The notes beneath the pieces were generated by a model. That model was not told the origin of the DNA, made no database searches, and worked only from the letters and a program-made list of their open reading frames with translations. This document shows positions 32,654 to 43,495 of a stretch of 64,000 nucleotides of DNA, one piece after another. Made by a program: the position numbers and the translations under genes. The stretch spans positions 1-64,000 of the forward strand of contig NW_027041873.1 in assembly GCF_033297395.1 (NCBI RefSeq), read 5' to 3'. Position 1 is the first letter of the stretch; every line of letters begins with the position of its first letter. Origin of the DNA: Canariomyces notabilis. Its lineage: Eukaryota > Ascomycota > Sordariomycetes > Sordariales > Chaetomiaceae.

Positions 32654-34359
32654 CGCCCCTTGTCCAGCAACCGAAACTGGCTGGGCGCATATGTGAACAT
32701 GGATTGCAACACCATCTAGGTTTCTGTGCATTCATCGTGGTGCTATCCTCTGTGAGCCAACGTACATTATGAACACATTGACGTGATGATCTGCTTTCAA
32801 CCCTGCCGCAGGAACATGGGCGTGAGCACCATGGGTAACTAGAAAGGACAGCTGGACGGTGGTGTGCATGGAAGAACCAAAAACGAACTACAATGACCGT
32901 TCGTTGCCTTGCTGAGTCCCATCGAGCTGGCGCTATCAAGCTTGCATCTTCGGTTCTATTGTGAGGCTTCTGTTTGGTCGCTAAGGCTGAAGCCTAGTAC
33001 CATGAGGCTGATACTGTCGCAGTGATGGAGGGCAATTGACCAATCAATCAAAGTTTACAGAGGGTGGAATGAGAGCTCAATGCTCTTTAGCGTTGGCGTA
33101 AACCACCAATTCAACAAAGAAAAGTGGGCTCTACAGATTCTACGAACAAACTAACAATCTAACAATCCAACAAACTTGCTGCGACCCACCCACCTGGGAA
33201 CACCTGCATCAAACTGAATATCGCGAACACGAGGCCCGTGACCGTTTCGTCATACTTCCTACCCCACCTCTACGGACGGTATGCCGCTTTGAGGTTTCTC
33301 GTCTATGCTACATAATCTTGCACGCACGCTGTTGTTTCGCTATGTCGACTCATCGGGTATCAACCGATGGCTGCATTTCTGTTCTACCCTAAACCCCGTT
33401 CATTTAACATCGCCGCAACTTCAACCAGTGAAGTGCCGCCCCATCCCGATGCAGCAACCTCAAGGTCGCCCCCACAATTGTCATTTGTACGTGGACAGCT
33501 GCCGCCAGCTACCCCACAAAGAGCCCTACGTAGCCAATCCAATAGAGCTATTCTCCCATTCCCATAGCCGAAGGAATGCAGTCTTACCGACCAGGACACA
33601 CCATGCCCACCATTGTTGGTTCAAACCCTCGAGAGGGTTCGAAGGAAAGAGTGGGTCGGAAGCTGGCGGCCCCAGATCCCAGTGCTCTGATTGGCTCTTC
33701 GGTCTAACGCCGCCGAGTCTGGAACCCACTTATGGTTTCGCAGCCGCGCTGGCCAGCTACCCCGCATGCAGCTCTCTCTACAGCCAATCGAAAAGACTGC
33801 CCCACATTCTGCTGCTTGAATGGGACAGTCCTTGATACGCCCAAGATTCGTGGCTCCACGATGTAAGATGTAGCTAAGAGTATACGTTACCAGAGGCTTT
33901 ATCCTGAGGCAGGTTATAGTTGTCTTTCAGAAGGTATAAGAAGGCGCTTTGCTTGCACGATATTTCTATCCATTTTAAAGTACAGCTGCCTTCACTATTT
34001 CGCCTCCGTTCCTTTGCTTCAATTCACACCACACCATCCTCACTCAAAATGAACTCCACTGTGGGAGGTCTGATTGATGCCTTCTACGATACGCCTTCCT
34101 GGGCCGTGGATCGGCGACCTAGTGTAAGCCGCAAGGCTTGGGCCGACGGATATCGTTTGCTGCATCCGCGACATGTAACCTTTCACGAGGGAACCAAGGG
34201 ATCCATCGACAACTTTCTGGGCCCTGACCTCAACTATGGCAACAATTACGATCAGCAACTGCCTTCGGAGGTTGACAACATTGGTCTTCAGTACCCCGCT
34301 CATCCCCTGAATCTCGCCCACCAACAAATCCTAAGCGAAGGCGACGTGACTCGTGACTT
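32625..34359 (+). repeat. Segmental duplication S1, reference copy
   Basis: This 1.7-kb stretch recurs inverted at 55319-58925. The shared part runs from the last codons of the 31968-32653 gene to codon about 103 of the 34049 gene. It includes long near-identical non-coding stretches (for example 33420-33835 against 55897-56304). The copy contains about 1.8 kb of extra sequence. Confidence 0.85.
33934..33940 (+). promoter_or_regulatory. TATA-like element of the 34049 gene
   Basis: GTATAAG lies 109 bp before the ATG at 34049, in a pyrimidine-rich leader. It is conserved in the inverted copy near 55737-55745. Confidence 0.35.
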
Positions 34360-35156
34360 CGACCAGAATTTTGAACCGTTCCGTCTTGCGTTTTCTGGTG
34401 GGCCGTTCCTTTGGCCTAGGTCGCTCTGTGGGCCGACTGGACCAACAAACACATCAGTGACAGTTGACTATCAGCTCACTTGGCCAGGACCGAACCCCCT
34501 GCTTGAGAGAGCCGCCATGATAGGAGAGCTGAAGCAGCCGTATGTTATCGTACCAAGTGAGTGGACGCCAAGCCGGCGGGGGTGGGTGGACGACCCAGGC
34601 GATATGACGAAGAGACTCCAAAGGGAGATGAGAGGGTCAGTACTATACGCCTGCTTAACTTCTTGAAGCTTATTGGAGACGCAGATATGCTCATCGTTAC
34701 AAGTGCCCGCAAGTCTTCGTCTTCGATTCAGTACACCTCGTCATTCTGCAATTCAGAGCTGCGGACAAGGATCAGATACAGGATCAGGACTGCCATGTCG
34801 ATATCTGCATTATACCCAGGGATCAACTTTCCCAGGAACAATGCACTATTAAATACGCACTCTACCGATTGGCTTGGAGAGGCTGGATGCGTCTTTCGGC
34901 GACGTTGGCTGCTCAGGAGGGTTCGAAAAGAAAGATAGTGACCATTGCTATTGACGGAATACCTCGTGTATACGAGTGGTGGTCAGGAAAGCCATTGTGG
35001 GAGGTGGCCCATCGTCGTTACCAGTATGGCCATCCAAATGGATGGAAACGCCAGTTTTTCAGATTAGAGACGGGCGGATATTGGATTTGGGTGGATGATA
35101 ATGGTAACTATCCGGATGGGGGGCTGGTGTATGACACTGGAAATTGTTTGCAGTAA
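34049..35156 (+). CDS. Predicted PD-(D/E)XK nuclease-like protein, module 1 first gene
   Basis: Exons 34049-34635 and 34685-35156 (49-bp intron, GTCAGT donor) encode about 352 residues. The middle holds TVDYQLTW and, at residues 159-162, AAMIGELK. An acidic residue followed by a (I/V)GE-x-K strand is the signature of PD-(D/E)XK folds, and the GELK form is familiar from the N-terminal regions of fungal FunK1-like kinases. After the intron come VFDSVHLVILQFRA, a helical stretch and a C-terminal YWIWVDDNGNYPDGG block. The paralogue at 61521-62551 shares the intron position, GELK and the C-terminal block, although overall identity is low. The fold call is inference from motif and context. The kinase-like gene follows 120 bp downstream on the same strand. 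A truncated copy of the first 100 codons is at 55319-55628. Confidence 0.65.
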
Positions 35157-35200
35157 TTGTGTCGGCTACTTGCAGGGCTGGCGGGCGGGGTCTGAGTCAG

Positions 35201-35208
35201 CTATAAAT
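35201..35208 (+). promoter_or_regulatory. TATA-like element of the kinase-like gene, module 1
   Basis: CTATAAAT lies 69 bp before the ATG at 35277, inside the 120-bp gap between the two module genes. It suggests that the second gene has its own promoter. Confidence 0.4.
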
Positions 35209-35276
35209 TTCATTTGCTGCCCCTCACGGAATTTCCAAACCCAAGCGTCGCAGGTTCCTCACCATTATTGTCAACC

Positions 35277-36026
35277 ATGGATACGGATGACGAGCTACTG
35301 CTGCAAAATGATGGACCTCCTTTGGTAAGCTAAGCTCTTGTAGGTCTCCATCACTATTGGCGTTAACACAAGCAGGAATTTCGTCTCCGTACCCGGCTCG
35401 TCGTCGCTGAAAAGGCCGAGTTGTTGGTAGGGACGGTGTACCGCCTGGAGCTCAAACGACCACCCTTGTTCATTGCGCTGATCCGACGGTTCGCTTCTCT
35501 TTGCCCCTGGGCAAGAGCGCATTGGCCCGAGTGGTTTCTACCACCGACAGTCATCCTCAAGAAGCGAAAGACCGGCTGGGAAGCAGAGTTCGAAACAGAA
35601 AAGCAAGCCTACGACGTCTTGAAGCCGATCCAGGGGACCATCGTTCCGCATTTCTATGGCGAAGCTGTGTATGATGGATCTCCAGCATTGGTTTTGTCCC
35701 CCATCGAGGGAGAGTCCTTAACCCACCTTTGGCTCGATCTCCCCGAACAAGTTTTGGAACAGCAGCTTGAGAAGGCTCTTGGTGCTCTGACATCATATGG
35801 AGTCCACTACACTGATATGAAGTTGGACAACTTCATGATGCTGAATAACGGGCGATTGATGGTCTTTGACCTTGAGCAGGTGAAACTCGGAAGTACAAGA
35901 AATTGGGAGAAAAGTCCCAATCGCGCCAATGTTGGTTCTATAATGAGAGTCTTGAAGATGAGGCGCCAGCATTTCAACCGCCAGCAAGCCCGGGGTGGGC
36001 CTGCCTGGACTCGCCCACGTGGTTAA
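35277..36026 (+). CDS. Small kinase-like protein, module 1 second gene
   Basis: Exon 1 (35277-35324, 16 codons) and exon 2 (35376-36026) give about 232 residues. Kinase landmarks are visible: a VILKK strand near residue 75, a following helix with Glu (ETEKQAYDVL), a hinge-like LVLSPIEGESL, a catalytic-loop-like HYTDMKLDNF (about 160-169) and DLE in place of DFG (about 181-183). No glycine-rich loop is obvious and the protein is shorter than a full kinase domain. This fits the small atypical kinase-like proteins common in fungi. The loop Asp and Asn are kept, so activity is possible. Its neighbour upstream and the paralogous pair at 61521-63563 have the same order and intron position. C-terminal residues after WEKSPNRANVGSIMRVLK may be shortened relative to relatives. 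Confidence 0.7.
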
Positions 36027-36846
36027 AGTTTGGACGAACTGAAGGTTATGGTTGGGGGAAGCCGGGGATAGGACAGTTGATTGCGCTACCGTCTTTCAAC
36101 GCCAACTTCAAAAACGTGGGGTAATCTGCAAGAGGCACCTAGCCCGGGCCGTCGTCGTCGGTGTCGTTCGTTAGCCAGGTCGATAACAAAACGTTTCCCG
36201 AGTGCTCAAAGGTCTGCTCTGTGTTTCGCAAGGCTCCGATGCGTGCTAGTCGCCATGTTCTGAGGTCGGGTGGCAGCCGGACGGATCTTCTACGTCGCAA
36301 GTCGATGGCTGTTGGGTAGTGGTGTGATTGGCGATGTATAACGGTCCCACTTAGTATCGGCCAAACGGAGCTTACCGTAGAGCCGCATACGACGCTGAGG
36401 CAGTCCGAGGAATGTGCTCGATTCATCCACGTACAACTCCCACCGTCCCTAAGCCTCTAACCAACAAAAAAGTGCGTTGAACGCAACAATGGCATCAGAT
36501 TGTCCACATCACCTATGAACTGGGCTGACTGGGGAACTGTTACTGAAGAACCAACGGTTGTCTGGATGGCGGAAGCTAGTCGGTCGGGGCTCGTTCCACA
36601 TAGCTTATTCTCACATCGAATGCGATGTCACCGCAAGAGACAGGCAGGGTAACTCTTTTTTGCGACTCCTGGTTGGAATAGATGGACATAGGGTTCACTT
36701 CAAGCTATGTACAGCATAATACCGCCTCTAGTCTCCCATAGACAACCTGTCTCGGCCCACCTCGTCGTCTCCCTAGGGCCTATGCGAAGCCTACCCTTCC
36801 GAGGCCAACGATACCTCTCCGTCGAATGGCTTTCGCCCCCATACTG
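36027..36846. other. Intergenic, no supported gene
   Basis: A 95-codon minus frame at 36139-36426 was considered but has a non-protein-like composition. Nothing else is visible. Confidence 0.35.
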
Positions 36847-37176
36847 TCACACTGTAAAGAGGCCTGAGGGGCAACTTGGGGCGAAAAGGGGCATATACTG
36901 TTGCACTCTAACATTGCCGGCTTCCGACTCGAGTCGGCTACGCCAGTCTCCCAAACGCGTCCAGATTTCCTGGTCGTCCACACGTCCCAGATACCACAAC
37001 AAGCGGAGCATGCTTTCGACGTCGTACAGACTTTGTCGGGCATCGAGAGAGTTAGCCATGAGGGTAAGTCCAGTGATCGTGGACACAGCGAAGTAGCCGA
37101 ACGAAATCCAATCAACATCAAGTTGTCTTCCTGTAGGGACAGCGGGCCCCACCCTGCAACTTCGACCGACCGACAT
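36847..37176 (-). CDS. Hypothetical small protein, 109 residues
   Basis: A single frame from ATG at 37176 to the stop at 36847-36849. From residue about 19 on, the sequence is strongly protein-like: DVDWISFGYFAVSTITGLTL, then ARQSLYDVESMLRLLWYLG, then EIWTRLGDWRSRLESEAG, ending PSCPSGLFTV. The first 18 residues are weaker, and a CTACAG at the junction could be a splice acceptor, so the true 5' exon may lie elsewhere. One possible hydrophobic segment (FGYFAVSTITGLTLMA) might span a membrane. No family is recognised. It is divergent from the gene at 37468 with a 291-bp shared promoter region. Confidence 0.45.
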   Translation of the reverse strand: MSVGRSCRVGPAVPTGRQLDVDWISFGYFAVSTITGLTLMANSLDARQSLYDVESMLRLLWYLGRVDDQEIWTRLGDWRSRLESEAGNVRVQQYMPLFAPSCPSGLFTV

Positions 37177-37467
37177 AGCCTGGCTGGGAGAACAAAGTCG
37201 TTTTCCGAACTGTGGGCAGCCCCGCAGTGTAGTAGCAAGAGGCTCGGCGTTTCAGCAAGCGTTCAAAGGAAAGTCCAAGAAATTTCGAGTCACGTGACAT
37301 CTCCTCTGCTGCCTGGACTCAGCAGTCACATGCGAAGGCAAAATGACTGGGCGGGGCAGACATGCTTGATAAAAAACCCAAACCCCTCTTTGCATCGGAC
37401 GTCACCTTCTCGGGCTGGCTAGTATCTGAAGCGCTTCTACTACAATTAAGCTTGTGCTGTGAACCCG

Positions 37468-38222
37468 ATGGCCTGGGAGACTGCGGAGGACGCACGAAAG
37501 TCCATTTTAGAAGATGGATTCTTTCTGGTGAGGGATCCTCAGATTGGGGAGCGTGTTAAGGAGATGGAGGGGAAGGGTTTTCCCTACGCATCAGAATACG
37601 GCCTCGACTTCTGTAAAGTCAACGTCCTTGATGATGTGGTAGGTAAGGAAAGCACCTCTAAGGGTACGGTCTAACAGTCAGCAGCGTGTCCGAACTATCC
37701 TCGAATCCTTTTTCGACTGGTCAGGTTTGGGACTTTACCGGACTTTCGGCCGCGACCCAGATCACAATTTTCTGTTCATGAATAGAGCGACTACCGAGAT
37801 GCAAGTCCTTGTGGTGCAGTTATGGAGCAACGGATCACGAGTAAGGTTCTGGGGCCGTTCGCAACTCCACGCTTTGAATGGTATCGCTGCTGCAAATGGC
37901 CTGCTCGAGGTTCCGTCTGGGCGTCTGGAAGGACTTGGGCTTCAACCAACGGAAGTTGTGCTGGAGCGTGGCGGGCTGTAAGTACGCACTTCACATCTTG
38001 ACCGCTTACGCTAACATGTGTCGAAGAGCACTCCTAGATGCGCGACTCGCTTTCAACATTATCGAAGGTTTCGCGATCACGTTTGCATTCGCGACGCAGG
38101 AGGAACTTCGAACGTGGAGCAAGATGCGAATACCAAAGCAAATAGACAGGCTCGACCAGAAGATGGCTGAAATGGAGAGCAAACATATTGGGGTGAACTT
38201 CGCATTCGAAAAGTCGGGATAA
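37468..38222 (+). CDS. Conserved fungal hypothetical protein, three exons
   Basis: Exons 37468-37638, 37685-37977 and 38027-38222 join to about 219 residues; introns are 46 and 49 bp, each with a CTAAC branch site. The sequence reads as one beta-rich domain: RDPDHNFLFMNRATTEMQVL, VQLWSNGSRVRFWGRSQLHA, then LLDARLAFNIIEGFAITFAF followed by a helix (LRTWSKMRIPKQIDRLDQKM) and the end SKHIGVNFAFEKSG. I have seen this pattern in uncharacterised Pezizomycotina proteins, and the strand-rich core with the DARLAF...GFAITF motif is cupin-like in feel, but no metal-binding set is clear. The second intron uses an AAG acceptor, required to keep LALLDARLAF in frame. Confidence in the gene is good, in any function nil. 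Confidence 0.7.
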
Positions 38223-38348
38223 ATGATACATCCATTGGCAATACGTCATGACCGGCTCGTTGCATTTCAGTTCACAACCCTACCCATTACCGCCCTTCCT
38301 CCTTCCTCCCTTCTCCTTTTCAGAATCCTTGCGTCTGAGGGTAGTCGT

Positions 38349-39627
38349 TTAGATAATGTTCTGATTAGCGGAGAAGTCGTCGCCAGGATTGATTAGGAAC
38401 CTAGGTGACGTTGGTTCATGTTGCTGTGTGGTATAATTTGGTAGCATCGGGAGAGACTCAAGTGCTGGTGCTCGCAACGGGAAGTCGGGCGATGTTGTGC
38501 TCTCTTGTTGTGGCGTATAGTCCGGTAGGAACTCAAGGGCAGGCGCTCGCAACGTGAACTGTGACGGTGTCGTGTTATCTTGCGGCATGCAGTTTGGCAA
38601 CATCGTGAGAGACTCGAAGACTGGTGCTCGCGGACGGAAACCCCCAGATGCTGCTTCAGGGAACCCAGACGCGAACCTCAGCCTGCGGAAGTTACAATCT
38701 GAGGGCATGGTACCGTTGATGTCTGTTGGTGGAGGTGTGGTCAATGTCTGTATGGAAACAGGTTCGATTCTTGCGCCTGCGCGACGATTAGATAGATCGG
38801 TAGTAACCCAAGGACACTTATCATACCATCTAAGGGGGGATGAAACGTCGGCAATGGGTTCGCGTCGCAGTCTTTCGGAGATGTCATCCGCTTTCCTTCT
38901 TGGACAGGCGAATCCAACCTTGCTGTTTCCCTGCTTCTTTTTCTGCCGCTCCTATGGCTGTTCGAGAGGAGTCTCTGCCGGTGAAATGCTTGATGAAGCA
39001 ACTCAGCCGTAAGTCTTCGTAGCTCTTGGTGTCGCTGCTTTACATATTGTTCCCTGGAATTGTCCCCGGGTTCTCTGCGCTTGCAATTGTGTACAAAATA
39101 TTGACGGGCTACGGTGAAAGTCTCGTAGCAGAATGGGCAGATCTCATTGCAAGGAACGTCTGATTGAACAGTCAGCAAACCATCCATCTTGCAGAGGCCG
39201 GGTGTGACATACATCTTGTATAATGCCGTAGAAGATCCTGCTTTCTAGTGAATGGCTCCCTACGGTCGCACTCCTCGTGAGGACAACAAAACAGGGAATG
39301 CTCGTCAGTACCAGTCCTTGTGCGAATGGTCCCGTCGTCCTCAGCATCGGCGATGTCTGTATCGTCATCGTCATTGTTGCGGTGCTCATCTTTATTGCTT
39401 CCGCCATTGCCGCTGTCGGACGCGGGATATGCGTCAAGCGGAGTCAAATGTGCCAGACATTTCTGTAGCTCAACGAGTAATTGATTCGCTCGAGACTGGT
39501 AATGTCAATAACTGGTATGCAAAAGCCTCGATGTACTAACCTGATAACCGTTAACGTGCTTACGAAGGGCTCTATCTGTTGGAAAATGCGCAAAGCACGT
39601 CTGGCACTGCAAAGCGGCGTGAGGCAT
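38349..39627 (-). CDS. C2H2-type zinc-finger protein, four exons
   Basis: Exons 39541-39627, 39213-39495, 38827-39159 and 38349-38776 (introns 45, 53 and 50 bp) give about 376 residues. Cys/His clusters appear in order: CQTCFAHFPTDRALRKH at residues 8-24, an acidic spacer (NKDEHRNNDDDDTD), CCPHEECDRREPFTRKQDLL with RHYTRYVPC, then CPFCYETFTVARQYFVHNC across the second intron. A basic stretch (RSGRKRSRETARL) could serve as a nuclear signal. The tail has three imperfect repeats of the type RAPALESLPMLPNYTTQQ. It resembles fungal fingers that handle nucleic acid, but no partner or target is inferable. All joins keep phase, and each removes stop codons or frame breaks seen in the unspliced sequence. 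Confidence 0.7.
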
Positions 39628-39944
39628 ATTGGGCTTGGGAGATCATCAAAGGGATGGAATTGGCAGAATGAAAAGAGGGTGGAGGCCGGAACCCGCCTTG
39701 GTGTGAAGCGGGGTCATTGCGATTCGCTGATGCAATTAGCCTACCCCTTGGGCTCCTTCACGGTCGAAACGGAATGACGCGTTTAGCGACCAGAGAAGCC
39801 AAACTCCTATTTAGGGTCTCGCTTCGTCGGCACCAGGCAGCCCAGAAAGAAACCACCAAACCAGAAAGTGCAAAGACGACCGGACGGGATCCCAATACTT
39901 AGTTATCGACATCAGCCATAATCTTATTTATCGCCCGGGAAGAG

Positions 39945-40091
39945 ATGTCATCGACATGTCCAGACTGCAAGGGGAGCGGTGACGTTGGTGGCTTCGTCTG
40001 CGGTCTGTGCAATGGGACGGGAAAGCGGGGTACATCTACCGCAACAGCTGGTGGAATCGCGTTTTGGCAACGTCGTCGGCTAGGTGAGTGA
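39945..40091 (+). CDS. Small CxxCxGxG zinc-binding protein, 48 residues
   Basis: A 48-codon frame from ATG to TGA. It contains two DnaJ-type zinc motifs, CPDCKGSG and CGLCNGTG, 15 residues apart, then a short Thr/Ala stretch and a basic QRRRLGE end. Paired CxxCxGxG motifs fold around one zinc ion in DnaJ cysteine-rich domains and in short stand-alone fungal proteins. A GTGAGT overlapping the last codons could be a donor to a further exon, so the C-terminus is tentative. No J-domain is nearby. Confidence 0.55.
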   Translation: MSSTCPDCKGSGDVGGFVCGLCNGTGKRGTSTATAGGIAFWQRRRLGE

Positions 40092-41572
40092 ATGGAAACA
40101 TCGGCCCCAATTATACCTGCGATGTTGATCTTCTCTGATGCATGGAAGGTCAGGGGATGGGCTTTCGAAAGGGAAATGCGGGCCGATCGATCGCTGTTTC
40201 TTCGCTGCGCAGCTCGAGTTTGGTCACTAGCGACGATCGAAACGTATCGACATTCGGGACTTTTCGTTTATACCTCTGACTTTATATCTTGATAAATCAT
40301 TCACCATACTTAAATTGGAGGATACGTAAAGCTCATCTCGGCCTATTTCAGTGGCGTTCTCGATGGTTATGGTCAACACCCTTGGGATTTATGACCGTAG
40401 TGCCGCTGCTGGCTGTGGTTGTGCAAATCCACAACGAGTCCTTGATGCCCAAAGGACTCCTTACCCCGCCATGACCCCACTTTCCCTGGCCCCAGACTGG
40501 AGAAGTAGCCTGATCATCTCTGCGAGGCCGCCAAAGCTGGCCGCTATGAGGGGACTGCTGCGCAGACCTTCCGGCACGCAAGCAAGTCCGGTTGCCTGTA
40601 GTCGCCGAGTATTGCTAGTACAAGGTCAAACTCCAAGGAAACCGCGGTGCCTAGGGACTGCCTGAGAAGGGGCCCGCTGGAGGGGTGTGGGGGGTGGGAT
40701 CGATGCCACCCGTTAGGAATGCTCTCGCAGACAGAGTTCTGTGACCTACTAATCAGGCAACCCATACCGCCCGGTTGAGTAATGGTCGGCTAAGACAAGC
40801 ATCTGGTGAGTATGTGTACTCTCCGGTATCTGAGGGGACGCTAAAAATCATCCAAAAGCATACATATACAAGGGGATGTGGAATATACTGTAGGAGCTAA
40901 GTAATGACCAATGGTGGTACTCCGAAAGTAACAGAAATGTGGCTTAGCATGGAAATATTTGAGGCTTTCCCTATTCAAGTCGAATTTGGGTAGTCGATCA
41001 CAAAAGTCACTTTTTTGTGGTTTCGCGGGAACCATGGTTTCATTGGGACCAGGCCCTTCATCGTCCGATGCTGCCCTTCGCCAACCGTCCTCGGTGTGAG
41101 TTATTATGTCTGTGTTTGGCAAGTCAGTCCCTCACTTCGAGAGTGACTTGGGGCACTGGCTATTTCAGACAGTTTCAGTGCCGTCAAGGTATTTGTGGCC
41201 CGGACAGTGGGTTACATCAAAGAAGGATACTGTCTTGACAGTGCCTGCGGACGATGGGCACGTTGCCTCCGAGTCTGACTTGTACCCCAATCGTGGACAT
41301 CTGTGAGGTATGGGAGACGTTCGAAGGGAAGGAATTTGTTTTACACAACGTCGAATGCATACTGAAATTGACTTGGTACCTGGAAGGTCTGGACGGCGAC
41401 GCAATTAGGATGCGTTGATCTTCCTTGGAATATTTTGGGAACCGGGAGCCTCAAGAAGCAAACCTTAAAAGCATTTCAAACCCGGACGAAGCCTTGTAAC
41501 AAGATGTAGGCAACTAAGATCCGTTGGAATTTCGCAATTGCAGGGAAAATAACAGTCGCTGGATTGAGGTCC
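40092..41572. other. Gene-poor stretch
   Basis: No confident gene. A segment at 40738-40780 (GTGACCT, ATCAGGCAACCCA, CCGCCCGGTTG) is related to 19549-19590. Minus frames at 40841-41404 were considered and not supported. Confidence 0.4.
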
Positions 41573-42147
41573 TTAATCATTACCTCTTCTATACCTTGCA
41601 CAAGGCGTTTGACCAGGCGTTGCGTGGTAATCTTGTCTTCGGCGCTCGATGGGTTGCCTTGGCGGCCGACTGTCCGTTGCTCTTTTTTCGCTTGCCGGGT
41701 ACGTTGCGTAGCGCGCTCCCGAGTCGGCTCGGCGGGAAGAATGAGCGTGAAGCCACTTGTGTCCTCTCCTCACACGTTCCATTTTGTGTACAACCGGGTC
41801 AAATTGGGAGCTGTCCACCTCCGTCATTAGTTCTCGAGCAACCAATCTTAAAATGCCCCCAGCACTTACCAGTCGCCGTTGACCCAGTGCACTGGCTTGA
41901 AGTTCCTGCCGATGTATCTGTACAATGCATTCACGATACGTGGACAACGAGCTGTCGTAGCAAGGTATCAAGACACACCGAAGAACGTGATATATTCTCT
42001 GAGGAACGACTTGGACGCGGAGAGCAGAACGTATGATGAATGGATTGTAAACGTCCTCCGTGTCAGAGGTTAGGGGATCCTGTGATCCGCCTTCTTCGAT
42101 CATCGTGTATCGCAGGGACTGGCGAGGAGGTTTGGATATGCTGACCA
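41573..42147 (-). pseudogene. Possible degenerate gene
   Basis: From an ATG at about 42147 (MVSISKPPRQSLRYT) a frame encodes about 90 plausible residues up to a GTAAGT donor near 41872. An alternative frame over the same bases reads NALYRYIGRNFKPVHWVNGD, which looks more protein-like but is interrupted by a TGA upstream. Two good-looking frames with a stop between them suggest a decayed gene or a missed short intron. The downstream minus sequence (basic, Lys/Arg-rich) could be its last exon. Confidence 0.3.
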
Positions 42148-42267
42148 TGGTCTCAATTCCCGTCCCCTCTTCCCAGTTTTGCTCCTTCACACCATAACGC
42201 ATTGGCTTTCTTCCGCGTATGGCGTCAGCACCCTGTTCATGTTTCGTGGAAAAACATGCCTTTATCC

Positions 42268-42456
42268 TTGCACAAGTGCTCAGAATCGTGCACCTTGCAC
42301 AAGTGCTCAGAATCATGCACCTTGCACAAGTGCTCAGAATCGTGCACCTTGCACAAGTGCTCAGAATCGTGCACCTGGCACAAGTGCTCAGAATCGTGCA
42401 CCTGGCACAAGTGCTCAGAATCGTGCACCTGGCACAAGTGCTCAGAATCGTGCACC
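42268..42456 (+). repeat. 27-bp minisatellite, seven copies
   Basis: Seven near-identical 27-bp units; the single differences are CGTG/CATG in unit 2 and TTGCAC/TGGCAC in units 5-7. Since 27 is a multiple of three and the unit has no stop in several frames, open frames run through it on both strands (HKCSESCTL, SAQNRAPCT, QVLRIVHLA on plus). Those frames are not taken as genes. Confidence 0.95.
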
Positions 42457-42544
42457 TTGCACCATGGGCCTACTCCTGTGAAGATGCTAATTATGCGTGT
42501 TGGTTCGAGGAGATCGCTCCACGAAAACGATCTGTATCGACTCG

Positions 42545-43495
42545 CGATTCATGTTTGCATATGCGTCTACCTAGTTTCTGTTCCTGGATTGGGACTGGCA
42601 ACGTGAAAGTGCCCGCTTCTCCTGCATGGTCGGCTACGATGGGAACCGGGGAGTGGTAAGAAATTGCCAACGGCAGAGCTACATTGGGGAGCAAAGGCAA
42701 GCATAGACGGAGTTCAGTTCGGAAGTGCCTGCACACCTCCGTCAGTCGCCTAAGCAGTCCGTATCCAAGCTCACCAGTCAGCGGTTATAAGAACAACCAA
42801 TTTCCTATCAAGAACTCCTATAGCAGAGCAAGATCAGAGTCAGCGGACCGAAGACCCGGGGCTTGTTTGGTCTGGGAACACCTGTGCGTTCACCATCCGG
42901 CAGATAAAAACACCTCTTTTCAAGAACTTCACCACATTTGTACCACGTCCAATCCTCTCCTGTGCAGCTTCGGGTACTGCAACCCGCCATTGACAGATCC
43001 AAAAGGTTTCGGCATTCAGTCCATAGGTCATCTAAGGACATATACTAACGCAGCGCTGGGGACAGGCCGTAACCGCAATCGGGAGTCCTTCATTCCTCAA
43101 GGAAACGCTCAAAGTAGCTGGGTTGCTATGACCCTCGTGGTCTGTGTCGAACTCAACCACCCATTACACTTAAGAGCAGGCAACAGGGTAGGCACTTTCT
43201 ATTACAGATCTTCATTAAACCCCTCTAGAGATTTATGCTCCTCGTGAAAGTAGTTTGTTAAGAGATCGTTAAACCCTAAGATTTCTATAGAAAAGATGTC
43301 AAACAACTCCTCAGATCTGACTGGCGAACAGATGAACAACGACCAACCTTCTCCTCCTCCCACTCCCCGTTCTAATTCTCCCTTACCCCTTCCTCCTCCC
43401 ACTCCACCACCAACCCCTGGCGGTGATTTTATGCAACACCTTGACGACAAAGCTGCAAGCGAAATGGGGTTCCCTAAATCAGACAAATAAGATAT
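42545..43495 (+). repeat. Segmental duplication S2, copy 1
   Basis: Recurs in the same orientation at about 58840-59858. Shared landmarks are TCAGTCGCCTAAGCAGTCC, an ATCAAGAACTCCTA block and the whole small Pro-rich gene near the 3' end. Confidence 0.8.
43296..43490 (+). CDS. Small proline-rich protein, 64 residues
   Basis: A 64-codon frame: an N-terminal SSDLTGEQMNNDQ, a run of PPPTP-type motifs, then GGDFMQHLDDKAASEMGFPK. The paralogue at 59664-59858 keeps the frame, with differences mostly at variable positions and identical FPKSDK ends. Preservation of the frame in both duplicates supports a real gene. It has no signal peptide. The Pro-rich core could bind SH3- or WW-type domains; that is inference. 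Confidence 0.6.
   Translation: MSNNSSDLTGEQMNNDQPSPPPTPRSNSPLPLPPPTPPPTPGGDFMQHLDDKAASEMGFPKSDK

Noticed and set aside
33305..33835. Long plus-strand frame that is also open in the inverted copy (55897-56304)
   Set aside because: The two copies are almost identical as DNA, so shared openness is not evidence of selection; no protein-like pattern.
36139..36426. Minus-strand frame of 95 codons with an ATG
   Set aside because: Residue pattern is random-looking, and there are no homologous or duplicated counterparts.
42202..42659. Overlapping open frames of 130-146 codons across the minisatellite
   Set aside because: They exist only because the 27-bp unit lacks stops; the flanking parts are not protein-like.
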